Below are positions 1 through 7,011 of a DNA stretch of 7,526 nucleotides, one piece after another. Position 1 is the stretch's first letter. Every line of letters starts with the position of its first letter. The DNA is from a bacterium (lineage in GTDB: Bacteria; UBA9089; CG2-30-40-21). A program made the position numbers and the translations under genes. The notes beneath the pieces are model-generated. The model did not search any database. It was not told the DNA's origin and worked only from the letters and a program-made list of their open reading frames with translations. Location: assembly GCA_030018795.1 (NCBI GenBank), contig JASEHA010000102.1, positions 1-7,526 of the forward strand. The letters are read 5' to 3'.

Positions 1-137
1 TCATAGGGCTCCAAAATGTCAAGCAATACCAAAACATGGCAGGAAATAGAGTCAAGCAGTGCTTAAGAGTGTAGATATGGCGGGAGAGGCTATGCAACAC
101 TCTCTTATCGAATATTCAGAGAACTTGCAAATTTTTC
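1..137. other. upstream stretch without a convincing gene
   Basis: No complete gene is visible here. An open frame enters from the left edge on the plus strand, reads 23 codons from base 3 and stops at the TAG at 72-74. It could be the tail of an upstream gene, but it has no recognisable motif and is too short to judge. A 7-bp perfect inverted repeat (AGAGTGT at 66-72 with ACACTCT at 97-103, 24-nt loop) overlaps that stop. It lacks a following T-run, so it is not a canonical intrinsic terminator. Minus-strand frames in this stretch are short and interrupted. Confidence 0.4.
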
Positions 138-167
138 TTGACGTAAAGGGATTTGATATGGTATAAT
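138..167 (+). promoter_or_regulatory. sigma70-type promoter with extended -10
   Basis: The -35 box TTGACG (138-143, five of six consensus bases) and the perfect -10 box TATAAT (162-167) are separated by 18 bases. A TG one base upstream of the -10 (159-160) gives an extended -10. This is the best promoter match in the window. It faces the giant repeat gene and predicts transcription starting near base 174, about 185 nt before the start codon. It probably drives the two-gene operon 360-6757. The housekeeping sigma specificity of this organism is unknown, so use of the E. coli consensus is an assumption. Confidence 0.72.
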
Positions 168-175
168 TCTTTGTA

Positions 176-278
176 GATAGGAAATTCGCAAAGTGTATTA
201 GAAGACTGAAAAAGCAATTCTCAAAACTATCCCTTAGTAGATATCAAACACCTTCTTCTAAAGATCGAAATTCCTATC
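176..278 (+). promoter_or_regulatory. two-tier stem in the mRNA leader
   Basis: Just after the predicted transcription start, bases 176-188 pair with 266-278 (12 of 13 positions, one A-A mismatch at 184/270). Inside that stem, 198-205 pairs perfectly with 254-261 (8 bp, TTAGAAGA with TCTTCTAA). The two stems are separated by an asymmetric internal loop of 9 and 4 nt. The apical loop is about 48 nt and shows no strong further folding by eye. The stem sequesters the 5' end of the message but leaves the ribosome-binding site at 349-353 free. It may act as an mRNA stabiliser, a cis-regulatory leader or a small RNA. It does not match a riboswitch class that I recognise. Confidence 0.5.
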
Positions 279-359
279 ATTACTTCACATCACAAGTATA
301 TTCATAACAAAACTGACGGCTTTAAGAAAAAATTTCCTGCCCACAAACGAGGATGTCCC

Positions 360-3300
360 ATGATGATGTTTCATAGATCAATTATTTTATTATTAACTGC
401 CTTTTGCTTTGCAGATGCTGCCATAGCAGACTATTTTCAGGTTGTAACCCAGCATGCTAATAATGTAGAGACCGCAGGTGATGCTTTCTTTGTAACGCTC
501 GTGGCAAAGGATGCAAGTGGCGGGACAATTACCAGCTATACCGGGGGGCATGCTATCACATGGTATTCGAATGCCAAATACTCCCCTGATGGTTGGTCAC
601 CAATGATACCAGAAGGCATTCAAACTTTTGAACAAGGGGTAGCAATTTGTCCTAATTTTACCCTGCCCAATGCAGGAACCTGCACTATTTCTGCATCAGA
701 TAGTGTGATCCGCGGAACATCTACCACTATCACAGTCAATCATGGGACAGCAATCAAATTCAAGATTGCCGTTCCTTCAACAACCATGGCTGGTATTGCC
801 TTTCCTATTTCGTCCCTTACGGCTTGTGATCTGTATGGCAATATAGCTGCAGATTATCATGGGAACAAGTCTCTGGAATATTTTGGTCCTGGTGCAAACC
901 CAGTCTATCCAAACCCTGTAACCTTTGAGTATGGCATCGCTAAGTTACCCCTGAAGATAACGCTGTATAAGGCAGAGAACACTCAAATCAATGTTAAGGA
1001 TGCAGCCATTAATGGCTTGTCAGAAATGATTACGGTCAGTGCAGGCACACCTCACCATTTTGAGGTAACAACACAGCACAATCAGGCAGAGGAGGCTGGT
1101 ATTCCATTCTCTGCGACTATAACAGCACGGGATTTGTATGGTAATCTGGCTGTAGGCTATGATGGAAATTTTCCGATTTTTTGTACATGGACAGCTGCCA
1201 GCTCACCCTCTGGTGCTAAACCTGATAAACCGATGGATGGCACCCAAACCTTTACAAATGGGGTGGCAAATATTCCTGACTTTATCCTGACCAATGCCAG
1301 CCAGACACCAACTATCAGCGTTACAGATAACATGATCAGCGGCATATCAAAGGGAATAACGGTTAATCCGGGAACTGCCACCAGATTTAAGGTTGCTACT
1401 GAGCATAATAATATCGAGACAGCTAACACAACCTTTAAGGTTATCCTTGCCTGTCAGGATACCTATGAAAATACCCTGACCAACTTCACTGGCTCTTATT
1501 CTATTGGCTGGCAATGGACAGCAGGCAAATCACCCAATGGGCGTTCCCCAGTCAAACCATGTACTGGCACTCAAAGCTTTACCCATGGTATTGCCGAGGT
1601 GGACGGCTTTACCCTGACAAAGGCAGGTGAGACACCGATTATCATTGCCAGATCAATCATCCAGGGCACATCCTCTCCTATTACAGTTAAACCAGGTGAA
1701 GCCTCAAGCTTTCATATCAATGCCCCAGCAACGGTTAATGCAGGGCAGTCTTTTCTCCTGTCACCCATTATTGTTTATGACTATTGTGGAAATATTGCCA
1801 CCTCGTATCAGGGGCAAAAAACCTTGAACTACAGTGGAGACACTTTTGGCAGCTCAAGCTTTACCAATCCGGTTTACTTTTCCAATGGCTCATCAACCAC
1901 AGAGCTTAGGACCACCCTTACCCGTGCCGGGACAGGCAGTATCACGATTGCTGATGGGGACATACAGGGTAAATCCGGGACAATCACGGTCATGGCTGGT
2001 AATGCCGTTATCTTTAGCCTGATTACCCAGCATAATGGTACAGAAACAGCCGGGATACCCTTTGACATGAGTATTGTTGCCAGTGATATCTTTGGCAATT
2101 TTGCCTCAGGCTATGATGGTAATCATTATCTTACATGGACATGGAATGCAACCAATTCACCAAACAATACCCAACCAAGACTGCCGGGTGACGGCTATCA
2201 ATCCTTTACCAATGGCTCAGCTACGATTGCTAACCTTACCCTGTTCAATGCTCAGGAAAAACCTATTATTATGGTAAGCGATGGGAATATTCGGGGCACA
2301 AGCAGTCAAATCGTGGTTATGTCAACAGATGTTACCCATTTTGAGATGATCACCCAACACAATCAAGCCGAGACCGCGGGCTCTACCTTTTCGGTTACCC
2401 TGACAGCAAGGGATTCCTTTAGCAATGTTGCCACTAACTATATTGGCAACAAGTATCTTGCCTGGGGATTAACTGCTGCCAGTTCTCCTATCAATATCCT
2501 GCCGAAAAAACCAGCCGATGGTCTTCAGATATTCAATCAAGGCAGGGTAGTGGTAAACGGATTTTTTCTTACCCGGGCAGAAGATGTTTCAACCATTACG
2601 GTTACAGAGTCAAACATTACTGGTACCTGCGGACAGATTATGGTCAAAGCAGGGACAGTAACCAGCTTTAGCATGGATCTTCCATCTACTGTAACCGTTA
2701 ATCAACAGTTTATAGGAACGATTACTGCTCAGGATGTTTGCGGCAACATAGTCAGGGATTATCAGGGGACAAAAAACATAACCTATACCGGTCCAGGTAA
2801 CAGCCCATCAGGTAATCCGCCAGGTTACACCAATCCGGTAAATTTTGTGCAAGGTGTGGCGGCTAAGGTATGGACAACCCTGGTCAAGGCAGAAAACACT
2901 ACTATCAGGGTTCAGTCGGGAATGGTTTATGGTGAGTCTGCCCGGATAGAGGTTAGTCCCTCTTTAACCAGCAGGTTTGAGATTATTACCCAACATAATG
3001 ATACAGAAACAGCCGGTGATACATTTTCGGTTAACATTCGTGTTCTGGATGTTCATAATAATCTGAACTCGCAATATACTGGCAGTCATCGCCTTAGATG
3101 GAAATGGAATGCTCACCGTTCGGCTAATGATAGCCTACCCTCTATTGTTGAGGAGAGCGAGTGTATATTTTTTAATGGTATAGCAACGGCAAGCGGGTTC
3201 AGATTGGTTAATGCTGATGAGATGCCAATCATTATTGCCAGTGACAACAGTATTGAGGGCAGTTCAAGACCAATAATTGTTGAGCCGGCAAGGGCTACAT

Positions 3301-5507
3301 CCTTTGAGGTAATTACCCCTGGTTATGTTAATGCTGGTGAGCCGTTTAATATTACTAAGATCACGGCTAAAGATAACTTTGGCAATGTAACCAGGCAATA
3401 TACCGGGGATAAGTCCCTTACCTATAGTGGTCCAGGGAATGGCTATATCAAGGGCAGCCCAAGCTATACCAATGTGATTAACTTTGATAAGGGTATCTCT
3501 ACAACTATTCTAAAAACAACGCTTTATAAGGCAGAAAGGGTCAGGATACATGTAGAGGAGGGTGGCGGTATCTCTGGCAGCGGAATATTCGGGGATTCTA
3601 TGGAGGTTGATGTTAAAGGGGCTAAAGCAGCTGTGTTTCAGGTTACCAGCCAACATGATAATGTTGAGACCGCAGGTGAGGAGTTTTCTATAACCATCAG
3701 AACAAGGGATGAATTTGGCAATGAGGTGTCAGGCTATGTTGATCGCCATCATCTTGAGTGGTTTTGGAATGGTGCCACTGCAGCACCCAATGGGGTTATG
3801 CCCAGTAGACCATTGCCCGGTAACGCAAACTTTGAATACGGTGTAGCCGCTGTTCCAGGGTTCAGGCTTACCAATGCTACTCAAGTCCCAACTATCTCTG
3901 TTACTGATGGCAGTGTCCGTGGAACATCCTCACCCATAAATATCAAGCCAGATAAGGCTGTCTTCTTTGATATTGCTGTTCCTTCACCGGTTACTGTGAA
4001 TCGTCCCTTTAGTATCTCTAATATTACGGCAAAGGATGTCTTTGGCAATGTTGCTCTCAGTTATAGTGGTGATAAGATACTTGGCTATGCAGGTCCCAGA
4101 AGTGATGCTGTCAATGGCGAGCCTTCATATACCTATGCCGCTCATTTTGAAAAAGGCATACTGACAACACCTTTAAGTACTATCCTGAAAAAGGAAGAGA
4201 CTACAGCGATTCAGATCAGTTGTGGCAGTGTTGTTGGCACATCCAATGGGATTCAGGTCTTGACCATGGGTGCCTGTTTTACTATCAGCCCTCATGAGGT
4301 CTATGCCACGACAACCCGGATAATGAACTGTGTAATTGTTAATAATAATTTAGCCATGATTGACAAAATACAGATTATCATTCCATACGGCTTTACATTT
4401 GTAGCACTCAGTGTGCCTCAATCCTCTGATAAGAATAAGGTCTGGAATGCTAATGCCTCTGGTGATGAAATAACCTTAATCCCGGCAACTGTAAGCGACT
4501 GCCTGCTCAATGGCGAATCCGTTCAATTGGAGATTACGGTTAAAACCGTGGAATACGAGCAGGAGTCTACTGCCTGGCCATGTATGATTACCTCTGGCAG
4601 CTTCAGCCTGCGGGCAAGTGAATTAAATAAGGGTGACAGTCAGGTGAGGATTACAGCCTATCGATTAGAGGCAGATGCCTTTCCAGGAATTATTCTGCTG
4701 GATGGAACTGCGACAATTATTGCCAGATTAGCCGAGATTGCAACCACTAAGCCATGCTTTAATGGGCTTATTGAATTCAGCATTGTCTCTGGGACAGAAA
4801 GTGCTGCCTTGCTCGGTAATACCAGGGTTTACACCAATCCTTTAGGTTTAGCAAGTATAACCCTTATCTCAGGAACAAGTACGGGCACAGTAACTATACA
4901 GGTTAAATACAGGCAGTATGACATCAAAACCGTGAATATCCGCATTGTTTCCAATGTGCCAAGGATAATCCCTGGCAAGCATGGCTTTATTAAGGCAGAT
5001 GAGGTAATTGTCAAGCCTATAACACCTGTCAGCCTGATAGGTGAAGAAGGGTTTGGCATAAAATATCGGATAGATGATGAGGGAACATGGACAACATATA
5101 TTGAGCCATTCAATGTCGGCACCTATGGTGTCCATACCATTTATTCTGCTTGCGTGGATGAGAATGGCAATGCTGGACAAATCAAATCATTTTCACTTTT
5201 CGTTACCACTGATGTTCTCGGCGGGCTGATAAACTATCCCAATCCCTTTAGCCCATATACAGACAAGGTTACTCATATTGAATATTATTTAGACAGCCCT
5301 ATGGATGTGGAGATACGGATATATAACCTGTTTGGTGAGCTTGTCCAAAATATGGATAGGACATCTGCTGAGGCCGGGATTCAACAAGTAGACTGGGATG
5401 GACGAAATGGTGATGGTGATATCGTTGGCAATGGTGGGTATATCTGTGTGGTCAGGGTTAAAGGGCAGGAGAGTGAGATGATACGAAAGATATTGGTGGT
5501 GAAGTGA
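360..5507 (+). CDS. giant secreted Ig-like repeat protein with T9SS/FlgD-type C-terminal domain
   Basis: This 1715-residue protein is probably a surface adhesin or rod-like structural protein. A signal peptide spans residues 1-23, with a hydrophobic core at 8-18 and an AIA cleavage motif before D24. Twelve Ig-like units of 100-111 residues fill 26-1306. A non-repeated beta-rich segment (about 1307-1428) follows, then a Big_1/invasin-like domain (1429-1530, with the typical turn NPLGLASITL). Next comes an OmpL47-like domain (about 1556-1616, pattern YRID..G.W..Y..PF....G.HTIYS...D..GN). The C-terminal domain (about 1621-1715) begins NYPNPFSP, contains WDGRNGDGD at 1679-1687 and ends in KILVVK, as in FlgD-like or T9SS type A sorting domains. 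Three ATG codons lie in tandem at 360, 363 and 366; GAGGA at 349-353 sits 6 bases before the first. No enzyme motif is seen. Adhesion and type IX-like export are inferred, not shown. Confidence 0.9.
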   Translation: MMMFHRSIILLLTAFCFADAAIADYFQVVTQHANNVETAGDAFFVTLVAKDASGGTITSYTGGHAITWYSNAKYSPDGWSPMIPEGIQTFEQGVAICPNFTLPNAGTCTISASDSVIRGTSTTITVNHGTAIKFKIAVPSTTMAGIAFPISSLTACDLYGNIAADYHGNKSLEYFGPGANPVYPNPVTFEYGIAKLPLKITLYKAENTQINVKDAAINGLSEMITVSAGTPHHFEVTTQHNQAEEAGIPFSATITARDLYGNLAVGYDGNFPIFCTWTAASSPSGAKPDKPMDGTQTFTNGVANIPDFILTNASQTPTISVTDNMISGISKGITVNPGTATRFKVATEHNNIETANTTFKVILACQDTYENTLTNFTGSYSIGWQWTAGKSPNGRSPVKPCTGTQSFTHGIAEVDGFTLTKAGETPIIIARSIIQGTSSPITVKPGEASSFHINAPATVNAGQSFLLSPIIVYDYCGNIATSYQGQKTLNYSGDTFGSSSFTNPVYFSNGSSTTELRTTLTRAGTGSITIADGDIQGKSGTITVMAGNAVIFSLITQHNGTETAGIPFDMSIVASDIFGNFASGYDGNHYLTWTWNATNSPNNTQPRLPGDGYQSFTNGSATIANLTLFNAQEKPIIMVSDGNIRGTSSQIVVMSTDVTHFEMITQHNQAETAGSTFSVTLTARDSFSNVATNYIGNKYLAWGLTAASSPINILPKKPADGLQIFNQGRVVVNGFFLTRAEDVSTITVTESNITGTCGQIMVKAGTVTSFSMDLPSTVTVNQQFIGTITAQDVCGNIVRDYQGTKNITYTGPGNSPSGNPPGYTNPVNFVQGVAAKVWTTLVKAENTTIRVQSGMVYGESARIEVSPSLTSRFEIITQHNDTETAGDTFSVNIRVLDVHNNLNSQYTGSHRLRWKWNAHRSANDSLPSIVEESECIFFNGIATASGFRLVNADEMPIIIASDNSIEGSSRPIIVEPARATSFEVITPGYVNAGEPFNITKITAKDNFGNVTRQYTGDKSLTYSGPGNGYIKGSPSYTNVINFDKGISTTILKTTLYKAERVRIHVEEGGGISGSGIFGDSMEVDVKGAKAAVFQVTSQHDNVETAGEEFSITIRTRDEFGNEVSGYVDRHHLEWFWNGATAAPNGVMPSRPLPGNANFEYGVAAVPGFRLTNATQVPTISVTDGSVRGTSSPINIKPDKAVFFDIAVPSPVTVNRPFSISNITAKDVFGNVALSYSGDKILGYAGPRSDAVNGEPSYTYAAHFEKGILTTPLSTILKKEETTAIQISCGSVVGTSNGIQVLTMGACFTISPHEVYATTTRIMNCVIVNNNLAMIDKIQIIIPYGFTFVALSVPQSSDKNKVWNANASGDEITLIPATVSDCLLNGESVQLEITVKTVEYEQESTAWPCMITSGSFSLRASELNKGDSQVRITAYRLEADAFPGIILLDGTATIIARLAEIATTKPCFNGLIEFSIVSGTESAALLGNTRVYTNPLGLASITLISGTSTGTVTIQVKYRQYDIKTVNIRIVSNVPRIIPGKHGFIKADEVIVKPITPVSLIGEEGFGIKYRIDDEGTWTTYIEPFNVGTYGVHTIYSACVDENGNAGQIKSFSLFVTTDVLGGLINYPNPFSPYTDKVTHIEYYLDSPMDVEIRIYNLFGELVQNMDRTSAEAGIQQVDWDGRNGDGDIVGNGGYICVVRVKGQESEMIRKILVVK
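435..4277 (+). repeat. array of twelve Ig-like units of two types (A and B)
   Basis: Every unit begins with Phe. A units (108-110 residues) show F.V.TQHN..ETAG..F, then D..GN....Y.G, W.W.A..SP, Q.F..G.A, F.LTNA and GTS..I.V. They start at 435, 1059, 1386, 2013, 2340, 2976 and 3636. B units (100-111 residues) replace the TQHN head with a PS or P..VNAG head. They lack the W.W.A..SP block and carry Y.GPGN, Y.NPV.F..G and TTL.KAE.T.I. They start at 759, 1710, 2667, 3303 and 3966; the last ends at 4277. The order is AB-AAB-AAB-AB-AB. The TAG..F....A.D..GN....Y.G core is shared with many bacterial Ig-like and invasin-type repeats. Some units are degenerate: unit 4 has ETAN for ETAG, unit 7 loses one Trp, and unit 9 loses SPNG. 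The exact Pfam family was not determined. Confidence 0.9.
5495..5502 (+). promoter_or_regulatory. ribosome-binding site inside the end of the repeat gene
   Basis: GGTGGTGA lies within the last codons of the giant gene, 4 bases before the ATG at 5507. That ATG overlaps the upstream stop by one base in the arrangement TGATG. A GTG in the same frame at 5504 would give a 4-base GTGA overlap, but it sits only 1 base from the purine-rich site. This favours ATG 5507. Either start implies translational coupling. Confidence 0.55.
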
Positions 5508-6757
5508 TGCGAAATAGATACGTCTGTTATTCAATACTACTCATAATATTGTCTATCATGCCGGCACAAGCCTCCACCTGCTATGAGGGTGCTCCTGGGG
5601 CATACCTGCGATGGGGTGCTGGGGCAAGGGATATGGCTATGGGCAAGGCATTTGTTGCTGTCAGTAATAATGCTGCCTCTGTCTACTGGAATCCAGCAGG
5701 ATTGACTCAGATTCAGGGTGCTGAGCTTACAGGGTTTTTTGCCCCTTTGCTTAAAGATACTAATTATTCCTTCCTCAGCTTTGTTCACCCTACAGAGGAG
5801 TTTGGGGCATTTGGGATTGGGATAGCAGCTTTAAGCTCAGGTAGTTTTGATGGAAGAAACAATAGGAGACAGCCAACCGGAGAGTTCAAAGAGATACAAC
5901 GGTGTATCATCCTTTCGCACGGGCATAAACTTTCTCGCAAGCTGTCCCTTGGTGCAAATGCAAAGATAATTACAGAGGATATTGGCTCATACAGCGATAC
6001 TAAGATAGGCATAGATGGTGCCATGCTCTTTAACCTGAAGGATTACCTCTCGCTGGGCTTAAGTATTCAAAATATAGTATCGCCAAAGCTGCATCTTAAG
6101 TCTGATGATGAAACCTTTCCTCTTGTTGTCCGAGCAGGCAGTGCCTTAAAAGCATTCAATAACAACCTTATTCTTAGCCTTGATGTAGAAAAACTCTCCT
6201 CTCAGGTCTCTCATGGCTATGAAACCCATCTTGGGGCAGAGTGCTGGCTCAAGCACCGATCTGTTGCCCTGAGAATGGGGCTGGATAATACAGAGCTAAC
6301 CTCAGGGGTAGGGATAAATCTTGAAAATTACGCTATAGATTACAGCCTCAGCCATCAAAATTTAGGCTTCTTCCACCACCTTTCATTTACCTATCTCTTT
6401 GAAACCTTTGCAGTAAGAATCCAGGTGTCACCAAAGGCATTCTCACCGCTTGGCAAGTATAATTGGACAACCATTAAGATGGATGTTAAGCAAAAGGACC
6501 GAATAAAGAAATGGGACATAACCATCAGAGATAAATCAGGTACTGTTGTCAAAACATTCGAGGGCAGAGGTGAGCCGCCTGAAGAGATTTCATGGGAGGG
6601 ACGGGATGAGAATAATAAGGTCATGCCTGATGGGATGTATAAATGTATATGTAAGGTGGTTGATGTTACAGAGAACGTCTATAAATCCAGCCAGGAAAAG
6701 GTGGAGATTATCACTGAGGTGCCGGATGTGGTAGTGCCTATGGATATGGGATGGTAA
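5507..6757 (+). CDS. PorV/PorQ-family outer-membrane beta-barrel protein with FlgD-like C-terminal domain
   Basis: The 416-residue product has a signal peptide (1-22, hydrophobic core 9-18, AQA before S23). The family signature follows directly: GAYLRWGAGARDMAMGKAFVAVSNNAASVYWNPAGL at residues 31-66, of which the GAGAR..MG.AFVA and YWNPAGL blocks are diagnostic of PorV/PorQ (UPF0164-like) proteins. Alternating strands through about residue 300 fit a FadL-like barrel. From about 303 a separate beta domain follows, with W363-E-G-R-D and PDG.Y; it resembles the FlgD Ig-like fold and the C-terminal domain of the upstream protein. In Bacteroidota, PorV is a type IX secretion shuttle that binds the C-terminal signal of cargo. 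The many paralogues in candidate phyla are mostly uncharacterised, so no gene symbol is given. The 1-base overlap with the repeat gene indicates one operon. Lipoprotein status is unlikely despite C25, because no lipobox precedes it. Confidence 0.88.
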   Translation: MRNRYVCYSILLIILSIMPAQASTCYEGAPGAYLRWGAGARDMAMGKAFVAVSNNAASVYWNPAGLTQIQGAELTGFFAPLLKDTNYSFLSFVHPTEEFGAFGIGIAALSSGSFDGRNNRRQPTGEFKEIQRCIILSHGHKLSRKLSLGANAKIITEDIGSYSDTKIGIDGAMLFNLKDYLSLGLSIQNIVSPKLHLKSDDETFPLVVRAGSALKAFNNNLILSLDVEKLSSQVSHGYETHLGAECWLKHRSVALRMGLDNTELTSGVGINLENYAIDYSLSHQNLGFFHHLSFTYLFETFAVRIQVSPKAFSPLGKYNWTTIKMDVKQKDRIKKWDITIRDKSGTVVKTFEGRGEPPEEISWEGRDENNKVMPDGMYKCICKVVDVTENVYKSSQEKVEIITEVPDVVVPMDMGW

Positions 6758-6829
6758 GGGGAAATGCGGTTGTTGAGCGGAATTGAAGCAACTATTACCT
6801 CATGACAATTAAAATTGCAGGGGACAAGC

Positions 6830-6903
6830 AGGGTGGGCATTTCTTGCCTTCTTGCCAATCTGTTTTCGATATCTATACCTTTTTGGTGGGCAATGCCCAC
6901 CCT
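6830..6903. repeat. REP/REPIN-like palindromic element
   Basis: The 12-base arm AGGGTGGGCATT (6830-6841) is perfectly complementary to AATGCCCACCCT (6892-6903) across a 50-nt centre. The right arm also forms its own compact hairpin, GGTGGGC-AAT-GCCCACC (6885-6901, 7 bp, 3-nt loop), so two folds compete. The left copy looks like a decayed version of the same palindrome in inverted orientation. Between them is a perfect tandem 8-mer, TTCTTGCC twice (6841-6856). The core GGTGGGCAATGCCCACC resembles REP-type palindromes scattered between genes in many bacteria and mobilised by RAYT (IS200-like) transposases. No T-run follows on the plus strand, so it is not a typical terminator, though it may protect the 3' end of the operon message. 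Confidence 0.6.
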
Positions 6904-6998
6904 ACTCGTAAGTAGTGATGAAGAAATGGCTGATACTTGTTGATCTTGACAGATGAGGTGTGCTGCAATGGCACAACCTATCTATAAACAAGAAAGGT

Positions 6999-7003
6999 GG
7001 AGG
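6999..7003 (+). promoter_or_regulatory. strong Shine-Dalgarno that sets the downstream start
   Basis: GGAGG lies 8 bases before ATG 7012, within a longer purine-rich run AAGGTGGAGG (6994-7003). The longer reading frame begins with a GTG at 6997 that falls inside this run, so that GTG is very unlikely to be the start. Confidence 0.75.
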
Positions 7004-7011
7004 CAATAGTT

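Larger units (their letters stand above)
6758..7011. other. intergenic region between the barrel gene and the GspG-like gene
   Basis: This 254-base gap separates the operon from the last gene. It contains the REP-like element at 6830-6903 and a small 5-bp inverted repeat (TGTGC at 6959-6963 with GCACA at 6971-6975). A perfect TTGACA stands at 6946-6951, but no acceptable -10 lies 16-19 bases downstream. No intrinsic terminator with a T-run is seen after the stop at 6757. The promoter of the downstream gene remains unidentified. Confidence 0.5.

Noticed and set aside
1157..1429. Minus-strand reading frame of 90 codons with hydrophobic translation.
   Set aside because: It is antisense to conserved repeat units 3 and 4. 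Its hydrophobicity reflects the complement of Thr/Asn-rich codons.
435..4277. Regular repeats considered as a CRISPR array.
   Set aside because: Units are about 300-330 bases, continuous in one reading frame and diverged, which is the pattern of protein-domain repeats. No short identical direct repeats with unique spacers occur.
4829..5180. Two overlapping minus-strand reading frames of about 100 codons inside the giant gene.
   Set aside because: They overlap each other and a clearly coding plus-strand frame with recognisable domains. Their translations show no domain.
5573..5583. Cysteine near the signal-peptide end of the barrel protein considered as a lipoprotein site.
   Set aside because: The residues before Cys25 are A-S-T, which does not match a lipobox, whereas AQA before Ser23 fits signal peptidase I.
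6885..6901. Strong GC-rich hairpin considered as an intrinsic terminator for the operon.
   Set aside because: The T-run (6880-6884) precedes the stem on the plus strand rather than following it, and on the minus strand the stem is followed by A residues.
6802..6915. Short plus-strand reading frame of 37 codons starting ATG ACA ATT, ending TAG.
   Set aside because: Most of it is a translation of the REP-like element; the GNAHPT stretch comes from the palindrome itself. It has no ribosome-binding site.
6946..6974. Perfect TTGACA -35 box before the GspG-like gene.
   Set aside because: At 17 bases spacing the -10 position reads TGGCAC, and spacings of 16-19 are no better. The TATAAA at 6983-6988 is 31 bases away.
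6997..7011. GTG start five codons upstream of ATG 7012.
   Set aside because: The GTG lies inside the Shine-Dalgarno run that serves ATG 7012, and it has no upstream ribosome-binding site of its own.
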